A stretch of DNA of 64,000 nt from Hepsetus odoe (lineage: Eukaryota > Chordata > Actinopteri > Characiformes > Hepsetidae), in contig CM029367.1 in NCBI GenBank assembly GCA_017165825.1, forward strand, positions 6,493,723 through 6,557,722, written 5' to 3'. A program made the translations under genes and the position numbers. This document shows, piece after piece, positions 11,101 through 26,100 of the stretch (position 1 is the stretch's first letter; every line of letters begins with the position of its first letter). Below the pieces are notes generated by a model, which saw only the letters and a program-made list of their open reading frames with translations, was not told the DNA's origin and made no database searches.

Positions 11101-14100
11101 ATGACATCCCTCCCACAGGACAGTGACAAGGAGAAGGTATGTCGTATCGTGTGTTTTGATTGGTTTTTTTTTTATTTGTAATTTGGCAGTAATATACATC
11201 TGGAGAAGTTCGTTTGAGTTTTTGAACTGCTTTACGTTAAAGGTAGAATAGATACAGCACGAAACAATGTCCACGATCTGTCCAAAGATAATATAAACCT
11301 GTCCAAAAAAACACGTATGTCTTGTATCATCGTCTCATTAATTTGCCCATTTAACTGTCAATCTTCTTTGGGTCATCGGTTAGAATTGGGCGATCCCAGA
11401 ACGTTGTCAAGTAACCGGCGGAACCGTTTATAAAACAGACAAAACCGTTTATAAAACAGGCAAAACTAACTTTTCTTGGATGAATTTATTGTATATTAGC
11501 TTTTTACCTCCTCACAGCGGTGTCACTGACCAAAAGAATTTTACAAACAAACAAAACGTCCGTCTGAATTCGAGCTGACCACAATTTTTATTTATTTTTT
11601 TAAATTTCCAAGTAGAGGTCAACCCTTGAAATGTTCTGTATAGCATGTTTGATAAGAATCAGGGCTAGTGACAGGTAAATAGGCAGGTCATTTATTGTCC
11701 ACTGCAGCCAGCAACAGGATCGTAAGATTGTGGGTTCAAACCCCTTACTAGTAGGTTGCCCTGAGGTACCCTTGAGCGAGGTACCATCCCCGTCACTGGT
11801 CCCCGGGTGCTTTCATAGCTGCCCCCTGTTGCATGGTGTGTGTTTTTGCATGGGTTAAATGCAGAGATCCAATTTCGTTGTGGTTCACTGTGCTGTGCTG
11901 TGTGTACTCACAATGACCAGAATAGTCACATTCACTTTTTCACTTTCACTGTATGTTAGTATGTAAATGTAAAGTTGAATGTCCAAGTATATCCATGAAA
12001 GTGTTATATTGCATTATAAATTTGGGAAATTCCACGTGCTACACATGAGACAACATCTAACGTGAAATAGAACACACCATGAGACAAGTGCAGACAAGAC
12101 AACAACCAGTGTAAAAAAACAATTGCATTAGGGGGACCGAGAACGTTTCCGACTTTAAAAAACAGGCAGTTTGTACATAAATATGAATGGAGTAGAGTGC
12201 TGTGCAGAGTAGCAATAGTTTAATGAGCAACCCCTTGCTAGAATTAATGAGCAGAGACTAGCAAGGGGTTGCTATTTGTGTTATTGAAAGAGAGGAAATC
12301 AGAAGAGTTTCACAAGAATTTCATGAGGATGAAATTTCTAGTTTTATAACTGCAATATGATTGCAATGCTGATATTGTCTTTATTGTGCAACCTTAGTTG
12401 TCACAGTAGGCTTGCAGAATCATTCTAAAGTTTTCATACTGTTGTGCTGTTTCCTTCCCAGCCATGTGAATTAAGCTGGCAAGACCCTTCAGGTCAGGTT
12501 GTTAAAACTCTGAAACATTAATCTTCTTAAGATTGTTCATAATACTAAATAAACTCCATTTGAATAGATGTACCAAAATCATATGCTAAAAAAATCATTG
12601 CTCAACAAATAGAAGGAAAAAATGCTTTTTGGTGTTTTTTTTTAAATAAAGGAGAAAGAATGAGGAAAGAGCATTATCTGAGAGTTTCCTGTTTCCTGAG
12701 GGGAAATAATATTCTCAATTTATCTGGATTTGTTTCAGCTGATGTTGGATATTTGCTCTTACAATCTTTAGGATATATAGCATGTCTAACAGGATTTATT
12801 CTTTACTGATTTTGATATGTTTAGGTGTTTTTATGTTTTTAGGGTTTAAAATTGCTATAATATTTTTTACATTTATTTACTATATTGGTAGACTATTAGG
12901 ATTAGTATACAAATATAATTTAACAACAAAATGCTGCTTTTATGCTGAGTCCTTTCACACAACACAAAAGTCAACTTCCATGTTAAAAAAAAAGAAAAAC
13001 AAATGGAATTTACAGAAATGGGCCAACAATAATTCAAATTACAAATCATTTAACCAAGCTGTGAATTTAGGAGCGTAGAGGCCAACATATCCTCATAGAT
13101 TAATTTTTCATGCTTTCATATATATTTCTTGGATTTTATTCACCAAAATTCACATGTTGGTAATTTTGTCATTCTGATCCATCATTATATCCATAACAGT
13201 GTTACATGGGCCATAATGGTTTCTGTTTGCTTCCTTTTGTTGTTCCTAAGCGTAGTTACTTTCAGCCTTCATCTCAGACCTTAGTAGTAGAATGATTACA
13301 TTTTGCACAGTTGTTACAAATTGACAAATGGATGGATGGCATGATACTGCAGTGGGTAGTGCTGTTGCCTTCAGCAAGAGGGTACCGTGAGTGGTTCCTC
13401 TGGCCTAGTTTGTTTTTGTGCAGTTTGTATGTTTATCCATTGTCTGCATGGGTTTCCTCCCATGCTCAAAAGATTTGCAATACCATTGGATTGGAGATAC
13501 TAAATTGTCTCCCTCGGTGTGAGTGAGAGTGTGAGTGTGTAAGAGTATTTGTGCATGTATTTGTCTTGGTGTCTGCCCCATGATGGTCTGGTGACCTGTC
13601 CTTTTTCTTTTTTTTGGACCTATATGTGCTGGTTTGGCTCCAGTACTATCTATGACTATAGTCATGATAAGCAGTTGAGATAATGAATGAAATGTAAAAA
13701 ATGGAGTTAAGTATTAAACAGTAAATAAATTAGGTTATAAATTCATGTTTATATACATAGTTGCTGCAGCTGTAGAGATCACTCATACACTAAATGTCTG
13801 ATCTGCTATTACTTTCCATGTAAAAGAAGAAGTGAGAATAACAGTTGCAGTTAAGGGCTGGCCCATGTTTCTGTACAAAGAAACATTATATCAGCTATTC
13901 ACTTTAAATGCATGAGTGTGCTTTCCATGTACAATGAAAAAATTAGTAGGCATGAAACTATTTTATGGGTATTTATAAACTTTTGCTTGGCCTGCTGTTC
14001 AGATATCCATGCACACATTGATTGAGCGATGAAATAGTAGCAGCAAAACGATACACATTTTTGTAAAAACCAAAAACAGTGCTGTTTTTTAGACATCAAA

Positions 14101-17100
14101 AATTTTTAAAGAAATATTTCTGTTACTAAAAATAGGCATAAAGAGCACCACATATGTATGCCATGTTTATGCATCTTTAACACTAATTACTAGTCATATC
14201 CACTACTGCTAACCGAATTAGGCATGTTAGGCTTATGGAACATGAGCAAGTTCACTCTGGTTTAAAACAAATCCAGCTGGAAAATGTCTCAACTTCTCCT
14301 ATTGCTGTCATTATGAAACAAATCTGATAACAAGTGGTCACTGGAGACACATTCAAAATGGCAGATACTGTAGAACATGGAGGATGATTTATTGTTTTGA
14401 ATTTTTCATGTGCAGTTGTGATTTTTAAAGCTGTTTGTTCTGGGACATTATCATCCTCAAACTCCTTATCATTGGGGACCTCATGGCACAAAAATGATTG
14501 CTGTTCCATGCGCCTACAAACTGAGTCAGAAGTATTGGCAGAATGTAAAATTTTGCAGTTAATGGGTCCTCAGGACATTCATTGAGAACCACTTGACCTT
14601 AATTCTTATGCAAATTCTTATATCTGTTAAAAAGTTTACTTTTTAGGTGATGGTGTTGTGTAAAATTAGGTCATGGGAAATTATTGTTTTGCCAAAATAT
14701 TTGTATTTTTTTTTCATCATCAGTTGCGCTCTGTATCCGTGGACCTGAACAATGATTCCTCTCTTCTCATTGACATTCCCGATGCCCTCTGCGAGCGTGA
14801 TAAAGTCAAGTTTACAGTACACACCAAGGTTTGCATTAATCAATGTTTCAGGTGGTTACTTTTACCACATTTAGCTAAGGAGCCAAAATAAGGTCTTTTA
14901 CACAGAATTGTACTATGACTAAAACCTTGTCTTGCATATTAAATTGTTCTCTGTTTTAGACTACACTAAACAGCTTCCAGAAGCCAGAATTCTCTGTATC
15001 ACGGCAACATGAGGACTTCCTTTGGCTGCATGATACACTTGTGGAGACAGAGGAGTACGCCGGCCTTATTGTGAGTTCCAGGAAATAATTGAGTAAATAA
15101 TCCAAAATACCACCCCAGACAAAAAAAAAAATCCAAAAACCTTATTTTTACTACAGTTCTGGAATTTTTGAAAAAATTAATATTCAGGTTGTTTGTTGTT
15201 GTATGTAGTTAAGTTGTTGTTGTAATGAAGTAAATGAAGCTTATAACCATCAGTTAAAGCCTTGTTTAAGTCTGTCATTAGGTCGTAAAGAAAGGATTGT
15301 TTGTGTGCTACTTGCATTCTGTGAACTTTGCCTTTGTTAATTTAAGAAATGATAATGTTCCAGTCTGCATGATAATTGAGCAGTGATTTCATTTATATTC
15401 TGGAATAGATATTGTAAAAGTCAGATTCTCTAGTCTGGATATGCAGGAATGGTTTAAATTACTATTCTGCTGGAATGAGCAGCAGTGACCTAGTTTTAGC
15501 TGACAGCAACAGCCAGATTGCACTCTGAAATTTCTGGTGTGTATTCTAACAAGATTTTTTGAGCCTTTGGAAAACTAAATAAATCAGTGGTGCACTGTGA
15601 GAAAGGGGTCCTTGTTAGAAAGGACCTTGTTATAGTGGTATACATTTACATTTTTATACCACAACAAACCTTTTTTTGGGGTTTCTTGTTGATTTCATGC
15701 CTCAATGGCTCAGAGAGGTCTTAAATATTATTTCTGACATTTTGAGGGCTCAGTGAGTTCACCAGTCTTGCTTTCTCCTCACAAGTGCCTTTTTCTTCTG
15801 CAGATTCCTCCTGCTCCACCAAAGCCCGATTTTGAAAGTCCTAGAGAGAAAATGCACAAACTTGGAGAGGGGGAAGCCACCATGACTAAGGAAGAGTACA
15901 CTAAAATGAAACAGGAACTAGAGGCGTAAGTTCCAAACTGGAACTTAATCATTACTCATTACTGGAAATACTTAAGTGTTTGGTGTATTTTTGCTTTAAA
16001 AAACTGTAGTCTTTGTTAGCAGTTTGCAAGAAACCCTTAGATTAAATATAAAACATTACATGTACAGTAAACCTTATTCAGTTATTGAGGTTATCTGCTT
16101 CAGAACCAGCTTTATGGTGTATTTAGTGTCATAAAAATTGTCAAAAATAAAACAATAAAGCGGAAACTCATATAAACATGTCTTTTCTCTATCCCATGAA
16201 TACAATATCATTTTCTCATATGAAACAATGAACACATTACATTATAAAAAAAAAAAAGATTAAGCAGTAAGAATTTCAATGATGTAAAGCCTGTTGTGAC
16301 TAGATGCCACATCAGCGCTATATGAGGCTTCACCAGCAAAACCTAGCTCACATGTTCAACACACTTGAATATCTCATAGTTGGTTAAAATATTCTATTTT
16401 AAATATTTTGTAGAAAAGATTTTGGAATAGAATGGAGTAAAAGTTTGAAAAGAGTTTGAGCTTTAATTTAATTTAGCAAAATAGAATACCGATCACATAT
16501 AAAAAATCACATATCAAGGATAGGTAGAAATATTAGTTTGAAAGTTACATTCTCATATCCATATCTCATCAAAGCCAGGCAGCACTTTAGTAAATCTTAG
16601 TGGGCTGCCCAGCCTATCTAACATTAGGGAGAAAACTGATATAGCAAGACAAAAAGGAAGCTACTTTTTTTTATCGATTTGAATGTTTGATACTTAAATA
16701 TATGTAATACTTCTTATGTTTAAATATTCCTAATAGCTATTTATAGGGACCAAATGATTTAATATTTGCTTTCAGTTTAAGTGGTTTTATCCAAAGTGGT
16801 GTGATTTATTAATTTTGAGTGTTATTCTGTTATTCTACAGGGAATATTTAGCTGTATTTAAAAAGACTGTGCAGGTCCATGAAATTTTCCTCCAGCGGCT
16901 CTCTTCCCACCCGGTCTTCAGCAAAGACAGAAACTTCCAGATATTCCTGGAATATGACCAGGATGTAAGTTTCCAGATTCTCTATATTTCTATTGTTCTT
17001 AAGACAGAGAGATAAAACACATACCAACACAGCAGCATCCTGTGAAGCTGCAGAGCTGGCAGGATGGATCCATATGGTATGAGCATGGACAGACAGATAG

Positions 17101-20100
17101 GAAGTTGATGACCTCAAGGCCACTTGGTGCTTTGTTAACCTCAAATATGTCCTAAGTGTGCTTACATTTTTTTGGTGAATTGTTAAAAAGCAGAATTTGC
17201 CTGTTGTGATATCGGTTTCCTTTTTTCCTCTGTAATCTGTTAACCATGTTCTTTAATTTTAGATTTTACCTTTTATTTAAAACATTTATGGAAGTGTAAT
17301 TGCCTTCAGTTTGCACTTTAAAATGCAGACTACTCTTGGTAAAATTAATTAAACATTATTTTATTGTGCTAATGTACATAATTACAGCAAATGTATAAAA
17401 ATGTATGTATTAACTAAATAGAAAATTGCATTTTGTTGTCATACAGACTAGATGTTAAGACTATGAAAAAACTTGCTTTAGATATCTTTTCAAAATATTT
17501 TTACACTAAAGTAATAATTTTTGAAAGGATTTTTATTATTCATATTCACCTAACTGTTTACAATTACATGAAACGAGTATTCCACTGCATATTTTTTTGC
17601 TGTTTAATATACCACCAGTGCATTTGTCCTCATTTTCCCACATAATGTATTTTGACTTGGGACTTAACAGCATGAACAAGATTGTGATTGTAGGCACAAA
17701 CAAAAATTGGGCTAAATTATTGTCAAACATTTTTTAGTAGGGGAGTTTAGTGAGGGCTTTGGGAGAGTATTGTAGGGCATTGCTTATTGGTTTGTACAGA
17801 TGTCATTCCTACCACTTTCAGCTAATCTTGTAAACGTTAAAATATGTTGCTGAAAGCTTCCTGAAAATTTTCCATGTTCATGTTATTGATTTAAGGCTTT
17901 GTTAATGTCACTGATTAAAGCAGTGGTAACTGTTTTAAGTATACCTCTTGAGGTTCTGCTGTCCTAATGCTATTTATTATGTTTCTTATGTGGTCCTTCA
18001 GCTCAGTGTGAGGAGAAAAAATGCTAAAGAAATGTTTGGTGGTTTCTTCAAGAGCATGGTGAAGACTGCTGATGAAGTCCTCATCTCAGGGATTAAGGTA
18101 TCTGGGTTTTTCTTTTTTTTTTTTTTTTAACTGAGGGTGTGTAAAACAGCCATATATTTTTAATTATTCACAGTTGTAAACTAACATTGGTAATTCTATG
18201 TATTACAGGATGTTGATGAGTTCTTTGAGCAGGAGAAGATTTTTCTCTTGGATTATTTCAGCAAAATAAAGGATTCAACTGCCAAAGCTGAGAAAATGAC
18301 ACGATCTCATAAAAGTAAGATGCACTGTTGCAATGTGTGCCACAAAATGTCATATATAGTAGTTCTGAATATACACAAATGTGTTTGAACATATGCCTAT
18401 CAGTCATAAATGCTTGTTTGACTTCGTTACAAAACCGTTATGTTCATTAATATAGAGTTTGACAACCCACTCACCCACAGTTTTAATACCCTTCACTGTC
18501 CTGAGACAAAAATGGTTAGCGTTTTTTCCATCTCAGTTTTTTCCCTGTTAAAGCTAGAAATACTTTGTCACATTGTTAGACAAATAGCTGTAGAGACTCG
18601 GGAGAAACCAGTCTATTAAGCCTTCTCACAAGAGTTTCTCGTTGAGTTTTCCAATCAGATGCAAATTACCCTTCTACACCCTTCTTGTCTATAGTTTTAT
18701 TTTCTTTTTTTGTCCTTGATCTGGTTGATGCCACTTTTAAATCCTCCTCATCAGTACACAGTGGAAGAAGCTGCATGCAGTTTGCATGTTCAGCTGCACT
18801 CCTAAGAAACCAAATGTTAAATCTAGATGCATTGTGCATCTGCCATACCTATAATTACACATGGCTTTTGGTACCTAATTCAGTGTGTTAGGCCATTAAA
18901 TCATAGCATTAAGAATCTTTAATTGCCTGATGAAGTGTAATGTTTCCTACTGCTCTATGTTACTTGCTAGTATGTTGTCAGTTATATAATCTTCATAATA
19001 AATCAAAGCCTTCTGGCTGGCAAAGCTATGTGGTGCAGCAGGAAAGTTAATTTCAGACATGTTCCAACACAACTTGTGTAATGTTTATAAAGTGGCGTTT
19101 GATAGAATCATGTAGAATCAGTAGTCTGGTAATTTTCTAGTTTTATTTTAGGAAGAGTTAAAAAGGCGTTTCCTCAGCTCTGCTGCTCCACTTTTCACTG
19201 ACACATTCCAAAAGCCTCAGCAATCTTTTCAGTTTTGCCAAAATAGGCAGGATTTCCTGGATTTGCTGCGTTCAATGAAAATAATTCACTGATTTCTTTT
19301 TCAGTGACTTTCAATGAGTTCAGTTAAATTCCATTAAAACACCTAAATCATACAAAAAGCAAACAGAATGTATCTGTGTAGGATTTACTATAAATAATAC
19401 TTAAATGAACTAGCATAATCATATCATTCAGTTGAAACATAGGTAATTGGAAAATATTTATTAATGCAAGATAATATTGATATTTTGATATTTGAAAAAT
19501 AATTATCTGATGGTTGTAGCCTAGTTGTCATCCAGTGTTGAAGCTCCATTCCATTTCAATATGCTCTACCCTAAGTGTTTGATTGCATGACTGTATGCTT
19601 GACTTAAAGCACTTCAGCAAGGGGTGTGACTGAATTAGCAGAACAGAATAATTGGTGTCCACATACACTATAACCGTATAGTATAAGCAGCAAATTCACA
19701 TAATCATGTGCATATCATAAAGGGTGCTGATTCCTACCTTCATGTCAACAATGAATAAGCATTACATTTTTGCAGTTTAATTGTTGCTTATATCAGGAGA
19801 ATAAAGATAATTACTACTGAAACAGCTGTATATCAATCACTCCCCCAAAAATTATTTTTGTTAAATTGTAGACATGATCTCATATCACCCTATACTAAAC
19901 ATCCACTTTTCACATTACTTTCAGAAGACTTGACTTATTTAGGGTGAAACTGAAAGTAGGTCATGTTCTAACAAATGCAGTGCAACTGTGATGGCTATCT
20001 GAATATTCATGAATATTGAATATTAATGCAATATTAATACTGAATATTAATGCAAGGAGCAATTAGCAGGTTGTACTGCTTTCATTGCTGAGAAAGGACT

Positions 20101-23100
20101 GCATTTGCTATTGCTTTACTATTTCTGCTTCCTCCCCTTAGATGTTGCTGATGACTACATACATATTTCTGCAACACTGAACAGCATTGCTGCTGATGAC
20201 AGTACTGCCTTAAAAAAGTGAGTGCTTTATGAGTATTAAAATTATGATCAAGTTAAGGTGTTCAAATACTACTTCAATCTGGTAGTGGCACTATGATTAC
20301 ACAAACATATCAGTCAAAATAAGCACTGCAGAATATTTCCATAGTCTGTGTATGTACTGCAAACAATATTAAATAAATGTTAAATCATTTATTGCCTCAA
20401 AGCATAGGATGATTTAAAGCATTTTATTACCAGACTGTGAGGTCTAGAAACAAGGAATAATTTTTTGGAGGGTCACCTGCATCTGTGGCCTCTCCCTTGA
20501 AATTTGAAATCAAAGCCTTCTAGCTGGCAAGCTGTGTGGCGCCGCAGGAAAGTTAATTTCAGACGTGTTCCAACACAAACGTGTAATGTTTATAAAGTGG
20601 CTTTTGACAGAATCATGTAGAATCAGTAGTCTGGTAATTTTCTAGTTTTATTTTAGGAAGAGTTAAAAAGGCGTTTCCTCAGCTCTGCTGCTCCACTTTT
20701 CACTGACACATTCCAAAAGCCTCAGCAATCTTTTCAGTTTTGCCAAAAGAGTCAGGATCAAATTTAAAGAATTGATTAAAGAATTAAAATTTTGATTAGT
20801 TGTGTATCATGTTCAAGCCACATTTCATTATCCAAGTGATTTCTACAGTGTTTTATCTATGCTGGCTGCAGTTAATGTCTTGCATCACCCATCACCTTCT
20901 GTGTTTTAAACATTCAGTTATTTTAAGTGAAGGTGTCCATTCTTGTCATTTTGAGTACACAGCACAGCACACTGTAAACCACAACAAAATTACACCTCTG
21001 CATTTTACCCATATGCTCTCACACATGCAGCAGGGGGCAACTACTGAAAGCGCCTGGGGAGCAGTGTCAGGGACGGTACCTTGCTCAAGGGTACCTCAGG
21101 GCAACCTACTGTTCTGGGATTCGAACCCATGACCATCTGATCCTGGGGCCAACTCCCTAACCATTTGGCCACCACTGGCCCTATATTTTCAGATGTTAAA
21201 TGCATAAAGGGGATATAAAGATAATGATGCAAAGAGTCTAAATTAGTTTTCTTCAGGACAGGGTGCTACAATTATAAAAAAAGAAAGCTTATTTAGCTAG
21301 ATTTTTCTTCTTTCAGCTGCTTCCATTAGGGGTCACCACAGTGGATCAGTTGTCTCCATTTCTTGCTGTCCTCTTGCATCTTACTTAGCAATTGCCTGTG
21401 TGTCCTCTCTCACTACCTCCATAAACCTCCTCTTTGGCCTTCCTCTTTCTTGGCAGCTCCATCCTCAGAATCCTTCTCCCAATATAATCCTCATCTCATG
21501 TCCAAACCAACACAACCTTGCTTCTCTGTCTCCAAAACGCCCAAACTGAGCTTTTCCTCTAATATTCTCAAGTCTAATTGTGACCATCCTCATCATACCC
21601 AATGAGAATCTTTGTTAGAGTCACTGTCTCCAACCCGTATTGCATAACTGGTCTCATTACCATCCTGTAACCTTTTCTTTTCACTCTTGCTGGTACCCGT
21701 CTATCACAGATCACTCACTTGTGAATACATTTCCATTTCTATCCTTTATTGTGCTAACCTGCTGCCTGTCTCTCTGTCTAGCCAATAGTTATAGGTCCTT
21801 TTCTCCATTCTTACTGTCCAACCTGTCAAATTACATTTACATTTACGGCATTTAGCAGATGCTCTTATCCAGAGCAACTTAAAACAGTGCTTTATTTCCA
21901 CAATAGATCATCATCTTGGTAACCAGCACAGATATAATTCATATAATTCACCATATACCTTATCTTTAGCCTTCACCACTATTTTCTTCCCCCTGTGCTT
22001 CATTTGCTTGTAATCCTGCTAGTACTACTTTTTTTTCATCTATTCACCTATTTCTTCTTCGTTAGCGTCATCTTCTACATACATTCCTGGACTTCTATGT
22101 TCCAGGTTTCCCTTTTCTCCTTCTTCACACAAAGTACCTTTCTAGCTGCCTCCCATACCACTTTCACAGTAGTTGCCCAGCAATCTGGTAACTCTTCACT
22201 ACCCCCCATTGCCTGTCTTACCTCCTGCCTGAACACCACCTTGGCATTTTTCTTCTTCAGCTTCCATCATCTGATCCCATACATTCCTCCTTTTTTGACC
22301 TCCAAGGTCATACTGCAGACCACTATCCTATGTTGTTATGCTCTCCCCTGTTACTACTTTGCCATCTTCAGTTTCCTTCAGACTGACCCTCCTGCAAAGG
22401 ATGTAATCCACCTGTGTGCATCTTCCTCCCCTCTTGTATGTCTCATTGTGCTCCTCCCTCTTCTTAAAATAATTATTTACTACAGCCATCTCCATCCTTT
22501 TAGCAAAATCTACAACCATCTGATCTTTAGCATTCTTCTCCTTGACACTATACCTAATCATCACCATCACATGCAGTATCTCACAAAAGTGAGTACACCC
22601 CTCACATTTTTGAACATATTTTATTATATCTTTTCAGGGGACAGCATTGATGATAAGACACTTGGATACAATGCAAAGTAGTCGGTGTACAGCTTGAGTA
22701 ACAGTGTAAATTTGCTGTCCCCTCAAAATAACCTAACACAGACATTAATGTCTAAATTATTAGCAACAAAAGTGAGTACACCCCTAAATGAAAAATGTCC
22801 ACATTGTGCCCAGTTAGACATTTTCCTTTCCTGGTGTCATGTGACTCATTAATGTTACAATGTCTCAGGTGTAAATGGGGAGCAAGTGTTTTAAATTTGG
22901 TGTTCTCACTCTCACACTGTCATACTGGTCACTGGAAGTTCAAAATAGCAACTCATGTCAAGGAACTCTCTGAGGATCTGAAAAAAAAGATTTGTTGCTC
23001 TACATAAAGATGGCCTAGGTTATAAGAAGATTGCCCACACCCTGAAACTGAGCTGTTGCATGGTGGCCAAAACCATACAGCGGTTTAACAAGACCGGTTC

Positions 23101-26100
23101 CACTCAGAACAGGCCTCACCATGGTCGACCAAAGAAGCTGAGTGCATGTGCTCATGTCCAGAGGTTGTCTTTTGAATAAAGATGTATGAGTGCTGCCAGC
23201 ATTGCTGCAGAGGTTGAAGGGGTGGGGGGTCAGCCTGTCAGTGCTCAGACCATATGCCGCACACTGTACACTGGGCTGTCGTCCCAGAAGGAAGCTTCTT
23301 CTAAAGATGATGCACAAGAAAACCCACAAACAGTTTGCTGAAGACAAGCAGACTAACATTTGAACTTATTTGGTTCAGGTGGTGTCAAGCATGTGTGGTG
23401 GCAACCAGGTGAGGATTACAAAGGCAAGTGTGTCTTGCCTATAGTCAAGGATGGCGGTGGGAGTGTCCTGGCTTGGGACTGCATGAGTGCTGCCGGCACT
23501 GGGGAGCTACAGTTCATTGAGGGAACCATGAATGCCAATGTGTACTGTGACATACTGAAGCAGAACACGATCCCCTCCCTTTGGAAACTGGGCAGCAGGG
23601 CAGTATTCCAACATGAGACACCCAAAATTAATAACTCCCTGGCTATTAATAGTCAATAGTGTACCCATTCTGAGCCACAACTGAAGGTATTCCAACATGA
23701 TAATGATCCCAAACACACCTCCAAGACGACCACTGCATTGCTACAGAAACTGAGGGTAAAGGTGATGCATGTCTCCAGACCTAAACCCTATTGAGCATCT
23801 ATGGGGCATCCTCAAACAGAAGGTGGAGGAGTGCAAGGTCTCCAATACCCACCAGCTCTGTGATGTCATCATGGAGGAGTGGAAGAGGATTCCAGTGGCA
23901 ACCTGTGAAGCTCTAGTGAACTCCATGCCCAAGAGAGTTAAGGCAGTGCTGAAAAATAATGGTGGCCACACAAAATATTGACACTTTTGGCACAATGTGA
24001 ACATTGCCAGTGGTTTAGACATGTATGGCTGTGTGTTATTTTGAGGAGACAGCAAATTTACACTGTTATATAAGCTGTACACTGACTACTTTACATTGTA
24101 TCAGTGTTGTCCTATGAAAAGATATAATAAAATATTTACAAAAATGTGAGGGGTGTACTCACTTTTGTGAGATACTGTATATAGCCTAATTCTATTTCTG
24201 TGTATTGATTTCACAGTTTCTGTGATCTCAATCCCTCTTTAGGTATGATAATTAAAAAAAATAAATAAATAAATGTAAAAAAAGGGAAAAAAAGATACTT
24301 CATGTTGGGGCTACTCATTATTTTTAAACATTGCAGTTTATTTGTATCTCTTCATTCACAGCCAATAGGGGGAGCTTCTATACAACAAACTGTTTTTCAG
24401 CTTCTTTTTTGGCATCAAGAAGGCTCAAGTTATTTCAAATACACTAAGAGGCTGTAATAAACCTGTCTATTTTCCAGTTATATAACCTTTTTATATCTTG
24501 ATTCTGCCAAGTTTCAAAACAGCCTGCATTTTGAGGCTTTAAAAGGAAGTCCTAACAAAACCCAGATTGTACAAATATTTTAATTGCGCTTATTTTAAAT
24601 TGATGTTATTCTTGCAGGCTCCTGGAGAAGTTTTCTGAGCTGTATGAGAAACTTAGGGTAAGTTCTGTAGGATATCCTTAAGACATTTATGAGCCAAATT
24701 AATGTGCCAGTTATAAATATGAAATGTTTATGTGCATACAGAAAGTGGAAGGCAGGGTGGCTTCAGATCAGGAGCTTAAACTGACAGAGTTGCTGAGATA
24801 CTACATGAGAGATATCCAAGCTGCCAAGGTGAGGACTACTCTTGGTTTTCAGTCTATTGTAAACAACAGCCTTAGCAAACATTTTCTGAAAACCTTAGCT
24901 TCATTTTATACACTTACAGTTGAGGCCAAAATTATTAGCCCCCCTTATGAAATTAGACAGCACTCTTGATTTCTCCATGAAAATGACCATTAACAACAAG
25001 TGTTTGTTTTTTATAGGGTATTTGTTCCCAAAATAACAATCTCCACTAAGTTTAATTAGGATATTTTATTGATACACAGAGTTGAAACAAGAAAGGGCAA
25101 AAATAAGACTCCCAAAATTAATAGCCCCCTGGCCATTAATAATCAATAGTGTACCCTTTCTGAGCCACAACTGACAATCTCTCAGAGTAGTTCTTTACTA
25201 GGTTGGCATAGGTCTCTTGAGGGATTTTGGCCCATTCTTCCATTGCAAATTGTTCTAGCTGGTCCAAATTGCATGGTTTCCAAGCATGGACATTCACTTT
25301 GAACACCCGCCACAGATTCTCAATAGGATTGAGGTCTGGGCTCCAGGATCTTGGTTTTGGTATCCTTGGTTTTGGTAACAGAGGAACTGTTGGACTATTG
25401 TTGGACTCGATGTATGCTTTGGGTCATTGTCTTGTTGGAAGACCCAGCGACGACCTAAGCCTAGACTACGATTAGATGCTTTTTGTATATTCTCCCTCAA
25501 AATGTCAATATAATTGTCTTTTATCATGATGCAATGCACCCGAACAAGGCTCCCTGTGCCTGAGGCTGCAAAACAGTCCCACAGCATGATGCTCCTACCA
25601 CCATGTTTAAGTGTGGGAACTGTGTTCCGAGGGTTGAAGGCCTCTCCCTTTCTTTGCCAAACATAAGCAACATCCATGTGCCCAAACAGTTCCAGTTTAG
25701 TCTCATCAGACTTCCAAACCTCATCTTTACCTTTCAAACGTTCATGGGCAAACCTCAGTCGGGCTGTGATGTGCCGCTCTTTGAGTAAAGGGGTTCTTCT
25801 GGGATGATGGCCCTGAAGCCCACCATGATGAAGAGCCCTCACAACTGTGTTCCTTGAAACATCAACTCCAGAAGAGGCCAGGTCAGCAACAATCATCTTG
25901 GCAGATGTCCGGGGCTCCTTGCTGACATCTCGGACTATTTTCCTCTCCAGAGTTCTTGAAATCTTGCGCTTACAGCCATGGCCAGGTTTGTTTCTTACAG
26001 AATTTGTCTCCTTGTACTTTGCAATGATGCAACGTACCGCAGTTGTAGACATTGAATTGCTTGGAAATGGCAGTGTAGCCTTCCCCCTTATCATGAGCCT

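Noticed and set aside
24367..24380. CTCF-like sequence CAATAGGGGGAGCT in SNX5 intron 8
   Set aside because: Weaker match with no supporting context; not distinguishable from chance.
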